Positions 12,920 to 24,425 of a stretch of DNA of 64,000 nucleotides are shown piece after piece. Where the stretch lies: the NCBI GenBank assembly GCA_021234155.1, contig JAJEKV010000167.1, positions 1 to 64,000 of the forward strand. The letters run 5' to 3'. The stretch is from Isoetes taiwanensis. Taxonomy: Eukaryota; Streptophyta; Lycopodiopsida; Isoetales; Isoetaceae. Position 1 is the first letter of the stretch; every line of letters starts with the position of its first letter. A program made the position numbers and the translations under genes. Below the pieces are notes generated by a model that searched no databases, was not told where the DNA came from, and was given only the letters and a program-made list of their open reading frames with translations.

Positions 12920-15900
12920 TAGTAACAATTTGAAAGGCGGTTGTTTAGTACGAAAAGAAGATTTGGAGCATGAAAATATGCATTTGAAGATCGTAGGAGC
13001 AATATGGGGTAGGAAATTTGCATTCTTGCCACATATGTTTTATATATAAGAATCTAGCATTTCCAATGCGTTCTAAAATACTCGTGTTTTCTTGTCCGGG
13101 CCATGTTGGAGTCTCTAGTAATTTGTAGATGACGAAGGACATGATTTTCATTGGTATTAATTCGATCAATCAAAGGCGTACATGGTGTGAAATTTTGATA
13201 AGTAAATACCAATAAATTTTGTAGACATTGTTTTAATCGTTGCAACAAATTATTCACTTCTATTTTACAATGGCTATAACATCAATATTTTTTTCCTCCA
13301 TTACTAAGTTGTTATGATGCACAATGTAACATTGTTATTGTATTGGTTGACAATGACCTTAATACACCATGGGTTCACAGTGTGACATTGTTATTATATG
13401 TAAAGGGCGATGAGTAGGCTAGCAATAGACCATAAAACACATAGGCATACACCATTTTAAGCACATTTAGTACCATTATTATTTTGCCAACGATAATTGT
13501 GCAAACTCATCTGGTCAAAGAATATGCAATGGGACTTAAAGTCCTCTGAAGTGTACTCCTATTTTAAATTTACCAATATATAAAACTTTGGTTTTTCTTA
13601 GAATGGCTCTCTTCGTCATACATTTTGTTGTTTTCCACGTGGTTTTGCACCTAGAATATATACCATACTTTCTTTGTCTTACATATGCCATAAGTATGTT
13701 ATGTCCATACTTTCTTTGTCTTACATATGCCATAAGTATGTTATGGCTGCAACGACAGTAACAATAATTACACCAAACTTGCCACAGATGTAATACAAAC
13801 AATCAGATTCACGTAAGCCGGAATCTATTCTTGGATGAAAATCGCAGACAACAATGGACAATGGGCTATCTAAATAGAATAAATTAACGGATCATAAATT
13901 AACAGAATATGCTAGAATCTTGTTTGATCTTCTGGAATCACCATACAATGTTCTGCCCGTGAAGATCACTCTTCTTTTTCAAATGTTTCTTCGCTAAACT
14001 ACCTAGATGCATAATCCATTAAAAGGTGCATTTCTATCGCAATTTGCCAAATGAAGCGACACTTCCTGAATCTATCAAAAGGATCAGCTCACACTGGCTA
14101 TGCAAGCTTGTCCCTAAATTAGAAGAAAAGATCTCAGCTCACGCTGATCTATGCATGCTGATTGAACTCTTTATGATCTGCTCTCCATCCAAAAATGTCC
14201 AGATTAGGACTTGAAGAAATAATATTGATAGATAATAGCAAGGGGCTATGGCCCCAAAATCAATTCCTCATATTCAGCTTGTGAAAAGGTTCTAAAATGT
14301 AATAAAGAGTATGGCAGTAGCCATTTGATAAAGTCATTTTGATAAAAAAAAACCCCAAGATGGGATCTAGATCCTAAATTAAGATTTGACAAAGCCTTAA
14401 TAAACCGGACCCAAAATCTTAATTTCGAAATCTCAAATCTTGACAGACTAATCTGGCCCAATTTTTTGAATACTGGAATAATCATTGTATAACATGCAGG
14501 ACTTTTAAGACCCAAAAAATGACAGGGAAAATAGCAATCTGAAGACAATGCTTACTTGATCATAATCCTATACGGTATATATAGAGCAGGAGCTTTTGTT
14601 GGCTTCGGCAGAGAAACCTATATATTAATCAGTAGACAGATTAGCCTGGAAATGTTTCAACAACAAAAAATATGAAATTGAAACATTTGGAGAACTATGT
14701 CTCTAAACTTGTACATTTATATTTGAATAAACAGATTGGATTTCACACCGTCCGCCTTATCTGCCCTGCAAATGCGTGGACTTAGTAAACCTGATGCCAA
14801 CATGTCCCTAATACCCAGTCTCTTCTAGAACCCTTTGCTCAATGCTATACAGTAGACAATCTTGAGCATAATAAGGCAATCATCATTGTAGAACAATCCT
14901 TTTTTCAGACATGTATGCGTGTAGAAATAAACAAGGTGGATGCGAAGTCAATTAATGATCTATTGATAATATATGCTCTGGAATAAAGTCATCTCATGAC
15001 TCAGCCCATACTGCCAGATATAAATGTCCATGTAATCTGTGGTCAGTCCATGAAATAGAGGTGGTGCACAAATACACTGAGGGTTATGCATGAACTGGTT
15101 ATAACTATGACATCCACTCTGGCAGTGTTACGCCAATCAATAATGAAATAATAGAGATGCCATGATGGGAAAATATAAAAAATGGATGATTACTTTCAAC
15201 TTAGACGCTTGACTATAGGACATGCATTGAGCTTAATTATAGGATATGCATTGGTGTAGATATCATGTTCTCTCGGCAACGTTTACGATGATGCACTGGC
15301 ATGGATCCAAAACTAAAAGAGAAGCATTTCAATACATACTCATTGATGATTGAGCTGTGTTGCTGTTGACAAAGGGAAAAAAGTTCTTTGTATAGAAATA
15401 AAGATATTATGACATTCAAAAAAACGGGCACCTTGTGCTGAAGTTTCTGCATTTAGTACAATTATTATAAAGAATTGCTCCTACCTAGGCAAACTGAAAT
15501 AGATCAGGACGAAGAATGGAAGGGCTAAGTTCCAGACCTCAGAGATGCAAATAACCATATGTGTTGCAACTGTTAAACATAAAGAAACTCTTTATTATGT
15601 CTTATGGCTATGCTATGAAGTAAAAATACTTATCTATAGCAAGGGAATTCGATGCTTCACCTGAATAGATTGTTAATCTCCAGCTCATAAACCTTTCTAG
15701 GTTCTCGAAATGGGACAGACTTATGTCTTGGCCTCGTATCCAAAAAGCCTAGGTCTTAGATGCACCAAAAGATCCCATCATAATCTCAATAAACTGTAAG
15801 GTAGGGTTAGAGTCCTCCACCCCGCTGCAAACTGAAGCAAATTCTTGAAGATAGGACTTGCTAACCTCGTTGAAGATGAAGGGGCTCTGCCACTGGAATA

Positions 15901-17605
15901 CGGCAAGAAGCGTGAGGCTAAAACATCATCAGCATGTGACAACATGAATGAATCTAGAACTCAACCTAAGATGATTGTGGCAATTGTGGCACACATGCCT
16001 AATGCCAGATACAATCGGATGGAACCATGTCCATTGGCCATCACTCTCATCATTCAGTGCACACGCCAGATATATTATTTTGCTGACTCCTGGAATGTGA
16101 AGCACATGAAGAAATCAAATCCACGGGATAAACATGTTGGAGTAGCAGGACATGAGATAGCCAGAAAAATAGCACTTGCCAAAGAATGCATAATCAAATT
16201 CTAGACGTTATCAATGCCATAGCTTTTTAATCTGTAGTTGAAACCACATCCATAGGCCAGCAATCTCAACCTACTCATAAATTGTTAATACATCTCATAG
16301 TTGTTAAGAACACAATCTATGAGCATGTTAAGAACAAATAATGCTTTGTCCTTGGCCTGATCAATTGTGCAATATTTTCCTGCATCAATAATCTAATGTG
16401 CATGAGTTGACCTCCTTGGAGACTTGAACTCTGAGCAGCGACTTAGCTACTTGGCTCTTGGGTTTTCTTGTATGCTTATTCCGCCTATGCCACGCCTACA
16501 TAAAGAACATGGATAAGATACAGAGCATCTGCACATAACATCCCCGACGATAGCAGATCTTTGTTTCCAAATAAAGCATCTACCATTATTATTTCATATA
16601 TTCTCCTAACAAAAGATGCAAAGAACATGTGATTCTATATGTCAAGACTTCTTGATATATCATGCAAGGTACGAATCTTGATAATCAACAAACAGGCTGG
16701 AAAATTCAAATACAACTTATTGTTGCAAATATCTACCCATGAACCCCAGATCAGTAAATCCCTGCAATTGAGAAAATGAAAAATAACATTAAGTTTACCT
16801 TAGCAAGCTCGTCCAAGCAGCTCTTAGAGGAATCACAAATGGCCTGAAATTGTCGTATTTCATACCTAAACTTGGCAGACGGTGGAAATATAATCTCCTA
16901 CAAACAGGTGCCTAATTTGGCCAAGAAAGCCTCTTACCAGGATCGTTAGCAATCATGGACTTTCAGGCTGTGCCGCCTATGCAATTAAAAGAAAGAACCC
17001 AAAAAATTATGTTATTTGAATAGAGATAGAAGTTCGTTTACCTCCCTCTGCAACTTCTCCTCCCTCCATGCAGACCCATCGATCCCAAGGCTACTAAAAA
17101 TATTCGGAGCTCGAATTATCCTGCACATGGCATTATCCCGACGGATTTTGATCCAACATGCTAGCTACAGTAATCAAAAGAGCAAGAAGATGCACCAACC
17201 GTGGAGGCAAGCCATCCGGATCAGATTGTCAGAAACCTGTAAGGCCCCAAAACCCTGATCAGATTGCCACGGAACTGTAAACCCTCAAAACCCTGAATAA
17301 AAGGGGGCAAATCGATCTGCTCGGGGTTAGGGAAAATGGAAATCATACTAATTTTTTTTTTCCTAATTTCTGGAAATCGATTTTTTTTTTCGGCGGCCAA
17401 AAACCCACAAAATCTTAGGAAATCGATTAAAAAAAAATTCCAAAAACATTTTCCTCCAGACCGGAAAATCCCAAATTAACAAGATTGATTTAAGTAGTGT
17501 TTGGTGTTGGTCACAATTTTCACCTTGCATGATCCGCCGATACTTGAAAAGTCATGTGATGCACTGTCTTATGGTTGTAGAACGTGTCATCCAGCATCAT
17601 GCAAA
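12920..17605. other. Long stretch without a recognised gene
   Basis: AT-rich DNA that should include the body of the Helitron ending at 12890. A tandem 42-bp duplication lies at 13661-13745 (catactttctttgtcttaca). The longest frame, 119 codons at 15845-16204 plus, has no recognisable features. Confidence 0.4.
13661..13745 (+). repeat. Tandem 42-bp duplication
   Basis: Two adjacent, nearly identical copies of a unit beginning catactttctttgtcttaca and ending gtatgttatg. Confidence 0.85.
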
Positions 17606-17610
17606 GAAAC

Positions 17611-17930
17611 TCAGAACATGTCTTGCAGGGGCTATCGATATTGATTTTGATTATGCATATGAAGATGCATCTATTGAGCTGTAGATATCTGATACCATGT
17701 AGCCACTTAAGATTAAAATCTCTATTAGCTAGACCTACTTTTTGCTCTAAACTGTAGTTATTACTGAGAAAGCAGGTCTCAATAAACATTTAGTCTCAAT
17801 ATTGCTTTAGGGATGGGATGGTTGAAGGTGATTTGACAGCCATATCTGGCCTGCTCTGCTGATCCATTAAACCATAGCAACATTTCCCTGTATTTCTGAA
17901 GTGTAGAATGCCATGTGTAGATAGAGCTCC
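17611..17930 (+). repeat. Dispersed repeat, copy 2 of a pair
   Basis: This is collinear with 12512-12870, with insertions and deletions. A minus-strand TGGTATCAGA primer-binding-site-like sequence at 17687-17697 lies inside this copy but not in copy 1, which suggests a small retrotransposon-derived difference between the two. Confidence 0.7.
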
Positions 17931-18360
17931 CATGAGCTTGGCTTGTATGTATTGTTCATGATAACATGCATCATCTGCCGAACTTAGAGTCATGTAGTGC
18001 ACTGCCCTATACCAGTAGATAGTATCATCGAGCATCGGGCACTTTTTGTTCAAAGCAATTTTCGATAGGGAGAGGCTTGCAATTTTAAGTGTGGACAAGG
18101 GCAAGGAGCACACAATTGTTCCATGATTCGGTAACCACCCCAACAATAGCATTTATTACATAATAATTGTAGTAAATTCAAAACATTAAACCTCAAAAGA
18201 TCTCGATGCATATGCTAAATGAGCACGACTTTCACATTCTTAGAGATCCTTTACATGTTGGGATCTCTTTTATAGGTTGCCAACTTAAGCCCACAACCCG
18301 ATTAATGTTTAATGCAATTCTTGATTTCTGGATCCAATTCATCCCTTCTGCACTTTTAGT
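17931..18360. other. Non-coding stretch
   Basis: No gene is seen. AT-rich DNA between the repeat copy and an LTR/PBS-like boundary. Confidence 0.4.
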
Positions 18361-18363
18361 CCC

Positions 18364-18420
18364 CTTCTGATACCATGTTGGAATGCACAGACTTTTTGTG
18401 AAAAATCTTCATAGAGACAT
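18364..18420 (-). mobile_element. Possible LTR/PBS boundary of a retrotransposon
   Basis: On the minus strand, sequence ending CATTCCAACA is directly followed by TGGTATCAGAAG, the plant tRNA-Met-type PBS. On the plus strand the putative LTR edge starts TGTTGGAATG at 18376. The other LTR, polypurine tract and coding region were not found, so this is a fragment at best. Confidence 0.45.
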
Positions 18421-18429
18421 TTTCGAATC

Positions 18430-19455
18430 ATCTAAGGAGTATAGGTATAGTCCGTAGTCAATCATTTGAAGCATATAGAAAAAATAAACTCACTTTTCCT
18501 CTAATTGCTTAGAGGCATTGCAGGGAAAGTTAAGACCAACTGGAATTGGTCAGCAGAAATCTATGATACAGTCGCTCAATATACATAAATATCTTTTTAC
18601 ACAAAAATTTTAAATAACCCTGAACTTTACATGCATAATGCAGACAAATCATTCCAATTGACAATGTAAACATGCCACAAAGAAAACGTAAAGAAACCTT
18701 GCAAGACGAGAGGAAAGACTCGCAATTGATAGAAGAAGGTACCATATCAAAAGGCAACAAATGCTTGCTAAACAGACAGACATGGAACAACAACTTAAAC
18801 TACAATAAGATGCATCACGGAAGAGAATCCTACGGGCAAAAGCACATGCAACACAAAATAAGAGAAACAGCCCATAAGCTACATCAACAAAGCAACAAAT
18901 ACGCAAAAAGCAAAAAAGGCAGAGAAAATCCTCATAGATATAGACTAGGTCGAACCAATACTAGCATAGTTGATGTTCAAAATGCACAATAGGACATACA
19001 ATAGTGTACTAGCATTTGCTTCATTTGGAGCTAAGATTGAGCAATTTATGTTTCAAGATCCATGGACAAGTATATCATAGAAGGGGAGCCGCACAACGTA
19101 ATCCTGGTGTGAAACCAAAGTATGCACAATTATACATTTTGGACACAAAATATGGAACTATACAACGAGCACAAAATCAAGACGCTACTCTAATACAATA
19201 CATACAAGAATCAAAGATTTTGGTAAACAACATAGAAATGCTAAAATTCAGTAGAAAAGCTAATACCATCAAGTCTTACCATCTATTAAAAAGATTACAT
19301 TTACTCTCAATAATTATCACTCTATTTTTCTATCTCAATAAACATATCAACAGTATAATCCAACATAACATGGCAACTTCATGGTACAATTGTCAAACAA
19401 AGAACCAAGTTTCTATATATTCATTTTCATATCTAGCCAATATTCATACTAATAC
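18430..19455. other. Non-coding stretch
   Basis: AT-rich DNA. The 106- and 167-codon plus-strand frames at 18672-18992 and 19016-19519 show no domain; the second runs into a CA microsatellite. No gene is supported. Confidence 0.4.
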
Positions 19456-19458
19456 TTG

Positions 19459-19481
19459 CACACACACACACACACACACAA
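19459..19481 (+). repeat. (CA)n microsatellite
   Basis: About eleven CA units at the outer edge of the left arm of an inverted repeat. The mirror-image right arm has only three to four TG units. Confidence 0.9.
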
Positions 19482-19907
19482 CTACCATTAATATTATTAA
19501 CACAAACCATTGCATTTGACACATTTAAATTAAAATCCCCCTTAAACCCCCTTTGGTTTGGGTGCATATTCACACGGGGGGTTACTCCGGGCAACGAGTG
19601 CTGTCGGATGGGCATATTTGCCCTTTATTCCAAGATCTGGACCGTACATAGCGATCCTCGTTTGTGAGGTATGTATGTACAAGTTTTTGTATACTGTATA
19701 TTAAGGTTTGCAAAATACTATAAGGTTTGAGAATATGTACTTAATGGTGTTAATTTTGTACATGTATTATAAATTTTTTGGGGCTCTCTGCCCCCTCGTA
19801 ACCCCCGTGAATATGCACCCAAACCAAAGGGGTTTAAGGGGGATTTTAATTTAAATGTGTCAAATGCAATGGTTTGTGTTAATAATATTAATGGTAGTTG
19901 TGTGTGT
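19474..19907. repeat. Near-perfect 110-bp inverted repeat with about 210-bp loop
   Basis: The left arm at 19474-19585 and the right arm at 19798-19907 are reverse complements that differ only by small indels in C/G runs and one dinucleotide. The loop holds unrelated AT-rich DNA. Transcribed, this would form a long hairpin RNA. The near-identity suggests a recent origin. It has no transposase gene, and target-site duplications are not evident. Confidence 0.9.
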
Positions 19908-20009
19908 AAAAAATATTTTGGCCCCTTCGGGGCCTTAAGAATGTTGTAGGGGTGTACATATAGACGTTACCTAGAAATCCATAAATGCATGTAACAATTT
20001 TAGAAATGC

Positions 20010-20120
20010 TTCTGCATGTAATATTATGCATGTAATATCTGTGCATGGAGATTCCTTAGTGCATGTAATATTGTGCATATATAATATCTGTGCATGGAGA
20101 TTCCTTAGTGCATATGAATC
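20010..20120 (+). repeat. Tandem 58-bp duplication
   Basis: Two adjacent copies of a unit containing atctgtgcatggagattcct and ttagtgcat. No gene is seen between 19.91 and 20.48 kb. Confidence 0.8.
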
Positions 20121-20514
20121 ATAATAGAAAATGGTAGTAGAGCTAATACTTTAATTGCTAATCACATCCAAAGAGATTGTTTCCAATCAGCACGCAAAAG
20201 TTCAACATGTAGCTTTTTCTGCACCATGGCAAAGTTGCTTGTTAATGCAACTACAAGGCATTCTCACATGTTTTGAAAAACATAAGATGCACCACTTCCC
20301 ACTGTACATCGACTTTTGAACAATAGACAAATAGATTAATACAAAATGTCAACGGACCAGAAACAACAAAAGTGACTGAGTATATACTAGGAATTACCAA
20401 TCTCTCTTGTACCAGTTCCATTTTCGGTCTTCTTTGTAACCATTGCACAAGTTTTGTAAAAGTTTGGACTTAGCTATCCATGAGAACTCTATGCTCCATC
20501 AAAGGTCCAAGACA

Positions 20515-20750
20515 TATGAAGAATGCAACTAGACCACGATCCCTCGATTCGGTGATCTCCCGCGCCATAAAATTCATCCACTTTTTCACCATTCGGTAGA
20601 AATTTGAATGTTGGAGTCGCGGCGTATGTCCTTTGTTTCTTCCGGACATTCATCGATGTCAGCATTAATGAATGAAGTTGATGGATGGTCATTGCTAAGA
20701 TTGCAAAATGTCGGAAGCATTTGTTTGCAGATATAACATCTATTCGTTCA
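20515..20750 (-). pseudogene. Thioredoxin-like domain relic
   Basis: Minus-strand translation gives the middle and C-terminal part of a thioredoxin fold: LSNDHPSTSFINADIDECPE (the beta3 strand and following Asp/Glu-rich turn) in one frame, then AATPTFKFLPNGEKVDEF and GAGDHRIE (cis-Pro loop, beta4-beta5 and last helix) in another. The frame change near 20640 breaks it. The WCGPC redox active site was not found upstream, so only part of the gene remains. Thioredoxins reduce disulphides in target proteins; no activity is expected here. Confidence 0.8.
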
Positions 20751-20759
20751 AGCATGCAT

Positions 20760-21405
20760 AAGCCAACATCAAAAGCAAAACCTCTAATCACAAAATTGAA
20801 AAGAAAGGTCATACCAACATGCTCCATAGCTCACTACGGCTGCACAAGTTTCATCCCGGCACAAATTATTCCAACAACACGAATTATAACAAACAATCTC
20901 TTCTCAACCTGCCTTCCATCCACGAGGTATTAATTTGTTGTATACCGATGTACAAAAGCCACAAGGTAAAATATCGGAGGCCACATATGTTCTCCAAAAA
21001 GACTTTAAGAAGTTGAGCTTTCTCATTTTTCCGTAATTTTTTTACCTAGAAAAGATCAAGCTGTTGTGCACTTAGGTCGTTTTGAAGTCCTGTTTTCTTC
21101 GGATAAGACTGCTAGCTTCAGAGTCATTGTTAGTAGTAACAAGATTTCCATTTGTTAATGGGCGATTGGCACTCCACATTACCGTCTAATCCTCCTCTTT
21201 TGCCGCGCAAGCGGATCCGGTGTTCCGGAGACCCGAATCCGAAAGCGAGGCAATATAGCTATGTCTAGACTTTGCGGTGAACACATCTCGTCGAATCAAA
21301 AATGAAAGGCTTGAAACTCACCACGGCAATCATAGAATTAAAAAAAAGGGGCCGCTGAGAGCCATGAGCTATGCACGATTCGGCATATCAAAAGCGGGTG
21401 TGCTC
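20760..21405. other. Non-coding stretch
   Basis: No gene is seen. The expected N-terminal thioredoxin exon with WCGPC was looked for on the minus strand and not found. Confidence 0.4.
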
Positions 21406-21412
21406 CATAGAA

Positions 21413-21652
21413 TCCTGTAAAATCTGCTTTCACGCTTCTTGACTATGCATCCAGGCTACACAAGTCGGAAAAAGCCTTTCTTGGCCTTCTCGGTTAGTGC
21501 TTTAGTAAAGAGATTTGGTACAAAACCACGTAACCCTAAATCCTGTAAAAATGCTATGCTTCTTGGCTATGCCTCATCACACAAGTCGAAAAGCCTTTCT
21601 TGGCCTTCTCGGTTCGTGCTTTAGTAAAGAGATTTGGTACAAAACCACCCCT
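21413..21652 (+). repeat. Tandem duplication, unit about 120 bp
   Basis: Two adjacent copies of a unit containing cctttcttggccttctcgg and tttagtaaagagatttggta. They begin with aatcctgtaaaa and end with acaaaaccac. Confidence 0.85.
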
Positions 21653-22032
21653 AAAATGCATTTGGTCGAGCCGTGCATGCTTCAGAAATTCATATGTGAA
21701 CCATTGAAAGTTGGCACTAAAATCAAGGCCGGCGTATGCGCACTCTAGATGTACCGATTAGTACGTCTCATAGAATACCGTCATCAAATCATATAAAACC
21801 CTTAAGGAAAAAAGTATAAAAATACAAAAGAAACCCCCTGTTATTTTGCTACATATTAATAAATTTTAATATTTATTGATGATTACATTCTCAAAATTTT
21901 ATTTAACATTATTATTACAAATCCTTATAACCCATACTCAAGTTTTCATAATTTAACATGTCATAATAATCGTAACACATTAATACCCCACACATTAATG
22001 TCCCACTCTTCATGTACAAATCACATGGAATG

Positions 22033-22059
22033 CCCACCGAAGGTGGGAAATTTTCTAGT
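22033..22059 (+). mobile_element. Helitron 3' terminus (family B)
   Basis: The hairpin CCCACC-GAA-GGTGGG is followed by a 7-nt spacer (aaatttt) and CTAGT at 22055-22059. This is a Helitron-type 3' end on the plus strand, so the body lies to the left, toward the thioredoxin relic. A possible 5' end starting TC occurs near 21766 (TCTCATAGAATACC) but is not proven. Confidence 0.7.
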
Positions 22060-23244
22060 AACTTATTAAATTTTAGGTGTACGGTCTATGATCTCAAGAA
22101 TGGTGATTTATACATCCATATAACCCCCTATTATTGTGCTACATATAATTAGACACCAAGCCAGACTTCACACGCATGCACTCATATAAATGAGAATATT
22201 CCCAATGGTCTTAAATTTCTTGTATTTGTAAATATTGAAGGCCATAGAAATAATTTTTTTGTATTTGTGAATATTTAGCTTTAAAATGTTAACCAACTAT
22301 ACAAAAATAAATTTATTAAAAGTTACATGGCATAGATGCCGAGGGTGTGAGGCTTCAATAAGATTTTCTAATTACATGTTTAACATTTAAGACATGTTCA
22401 ATATTTATGGGTTGCACATGCAACCGTTTAAGCAAATACCTGTACGAAAGAGAGACATGTTCAATATTTATGAGTTGACAATTTAAAAGCAAATATATCT
22501 AGTACAAAAATAGCTAGTACGAAGGAAGAAAAGTCAACAAGGTGCTGCGCACGGAGGGTTGCCCTCCATGGCCAGAGGGTGAAGTGGCCGGACAATCAAT
22601 TCAAAACCATAACCCCGAACATTTAGAAACAAAATCCTCTGTAGCCAACGAACTGCCTTTATCTTCCAAAATGCAGCTAAAGATTTAGCAACCTGTGAAA
22701 TAAAGAACACACGAATTTCAGAACTATAAAATATACGGGGCTATTTGGGAAAATATTTAAAATTTAAGGGCATTTTGGGAGTTTTAAAAATACGAAGGGC
22801 TTTTTGGGAATTAAGTCAAGGAAGGGAGCCACAGAAATCGGTTGCAACTTGCATAAGGCAACACTTGTTAAACACATTATACTTCCAAACAATCTTGTTT
22901 ATTTCAAAGAATCATGTACATAATGAGACTAGAGAATGCCAAACTTTTAAAATGAGATATATATGTGAGGAATGATAAGATTGGACGTTCAAAGCGTTTA
23001 AGCTAAGAAAAACGATAAGCCAATATTGGCACACATTTAAGCATTTGTCGTTACTTTTATCTTTGGTAATGATAGAGGTCAATGCATTTTGCTTAACAGG
23101 CATTCCGTTGTGAATAATATATTCTTCAAATCTTGTCTTTGGAATGTACACTTCAAAATCTAAATCGGTTGTGATCACTCTAGAAGAAAAAAGACATACA
23201 AAAAATAAACTGCTACTATAGGTCTAAAATACCACAAACATATC

Positions 23245-23345
23245 CGAGAATATCCGGCCTTATGCTTAGGATATGCTAAAAACCCACATGAGCAAGGGTT
23301 TGGCCCCCTAGGGGCAACCCAAAAATTTTCGTAAGAAATCATTGA
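23245..23345 (+). repeat. Hairpin-bearing dispersed repeat, copy 1
   Basis: About 90 bp is shared with 26735-26815. Its core is a strong hairpin, GGGTTTGG then CCCCCTAGGGG then CAACCC, preceded by aacccacat and followed by an A/T run. Confidence 0.75.
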
Positions 23346-23361
23346 GCACATGAATAGGTTT

Positions 23362-23402
23362 AGAATAGAATAAAATAGAATAGAATAGAATAGAATAGAA
23401 TA
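23362..23402 (+). repeat. (AGAAT)n microsatellite
   Basis: About eight imperfect AATAG units. Confidence 0.9.
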
Positions 23403-24425
23403 GTGCTTTTAGCATATGATGATATATTTTTAATTATCCGAATAAAGATATTAATAACAAGGTTTGGATGGACTTTCATACAGAGCTATGTATGGATTAC
23501 CAATGGGGCATAGAAAGGGATTCAATGTCGTTCAAAATAATTTGTCGATCTAGATATATATGTAAATAAATATATATGTGAACAATGATGAGACAGGGGG
23601 TTGGACCAGGGCGGAGAGAAGGTGAAGGATCTTGACATAAATAAAGTCAAAGAAATGCAAGAGTCTTTCTTAAAAGGCGGCATGTATCTATGATGGCTTA
23701 GAAGATCTTTTGGCGTGATTACATTGCTTGAAGGCTTCGGTTTATGGCATTCATTGTTTTGTAATTAAAGCAAACATGCTCTAATTTTAAATTGGCCATC
23801 ATAAATCATGCCTAAACCACTTAAAGCACACTAGAGCAAGGTCAATCGAGAGACTTTCGTTTACAATATATGGACTTATAACTCTTGGTAGTACTTTCTT
23901 AGAATTTATGTTGAGATAATTCCTAAGCTGTTGTAAATCTAAGTTGAAAGAACGTTGGAGCTAAAGTCCCCAGTATAGACCTTGATTTGAATGAATGGCT
24001 AAATATGAGGGAAGCAATTGACATCTATGTTTATAGGGTGAGTTTGATTTGACATTACATTGACGAGAGTTTGGCGTTAAGCTCATAGCAATTTTGAACT
24101 TGGCCTTTCGGTTTTTTAAGATTTCCTCTTTTAAGTCTTTAATAATGTCCTTGGTCTAGCGATATGAAGTCCCCACCAAATGAGAAGGTTTGCGTTTTAA
24201 ACCCTAGATGGTGATTTTGTTTGGAGTAAAGTGCCCCAGGATGAAATTGATCAACTTGAAGATAAAGTTGGCAAATGCAAAGAGAGACTAAAGAGAGACT
24301 GTTGGCCTCATTGGCAAAAGCTTTAGACTGTGCCAACAATCTTGTAAAATAAACTATGGATAATTGTGCATCAATATCTTCCACTTTTCGCGGGTTCCCT
24401 CTCTTCCATGGTTCTAATTATGGGT

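Larger units (their letters stand above)
22060..24420. other. Long stretch without a recognised gene
   Basis: AT-rich DNA. A small palindrome, GGAGGGTTGCCCTCC, occurs at 22551-22565. An AGAAT microsatellite lies at 23362-23402 and a hairpin repeat at 23245-23345. No gene is seen. Confidence 0.4.

Noticed and set aside
19916-19935. Helitron 3' end at the GGCCCC-TTC-GGGGCC hairpin
   Set aside because: No CTRRT sequence at the expected distance on either strand.
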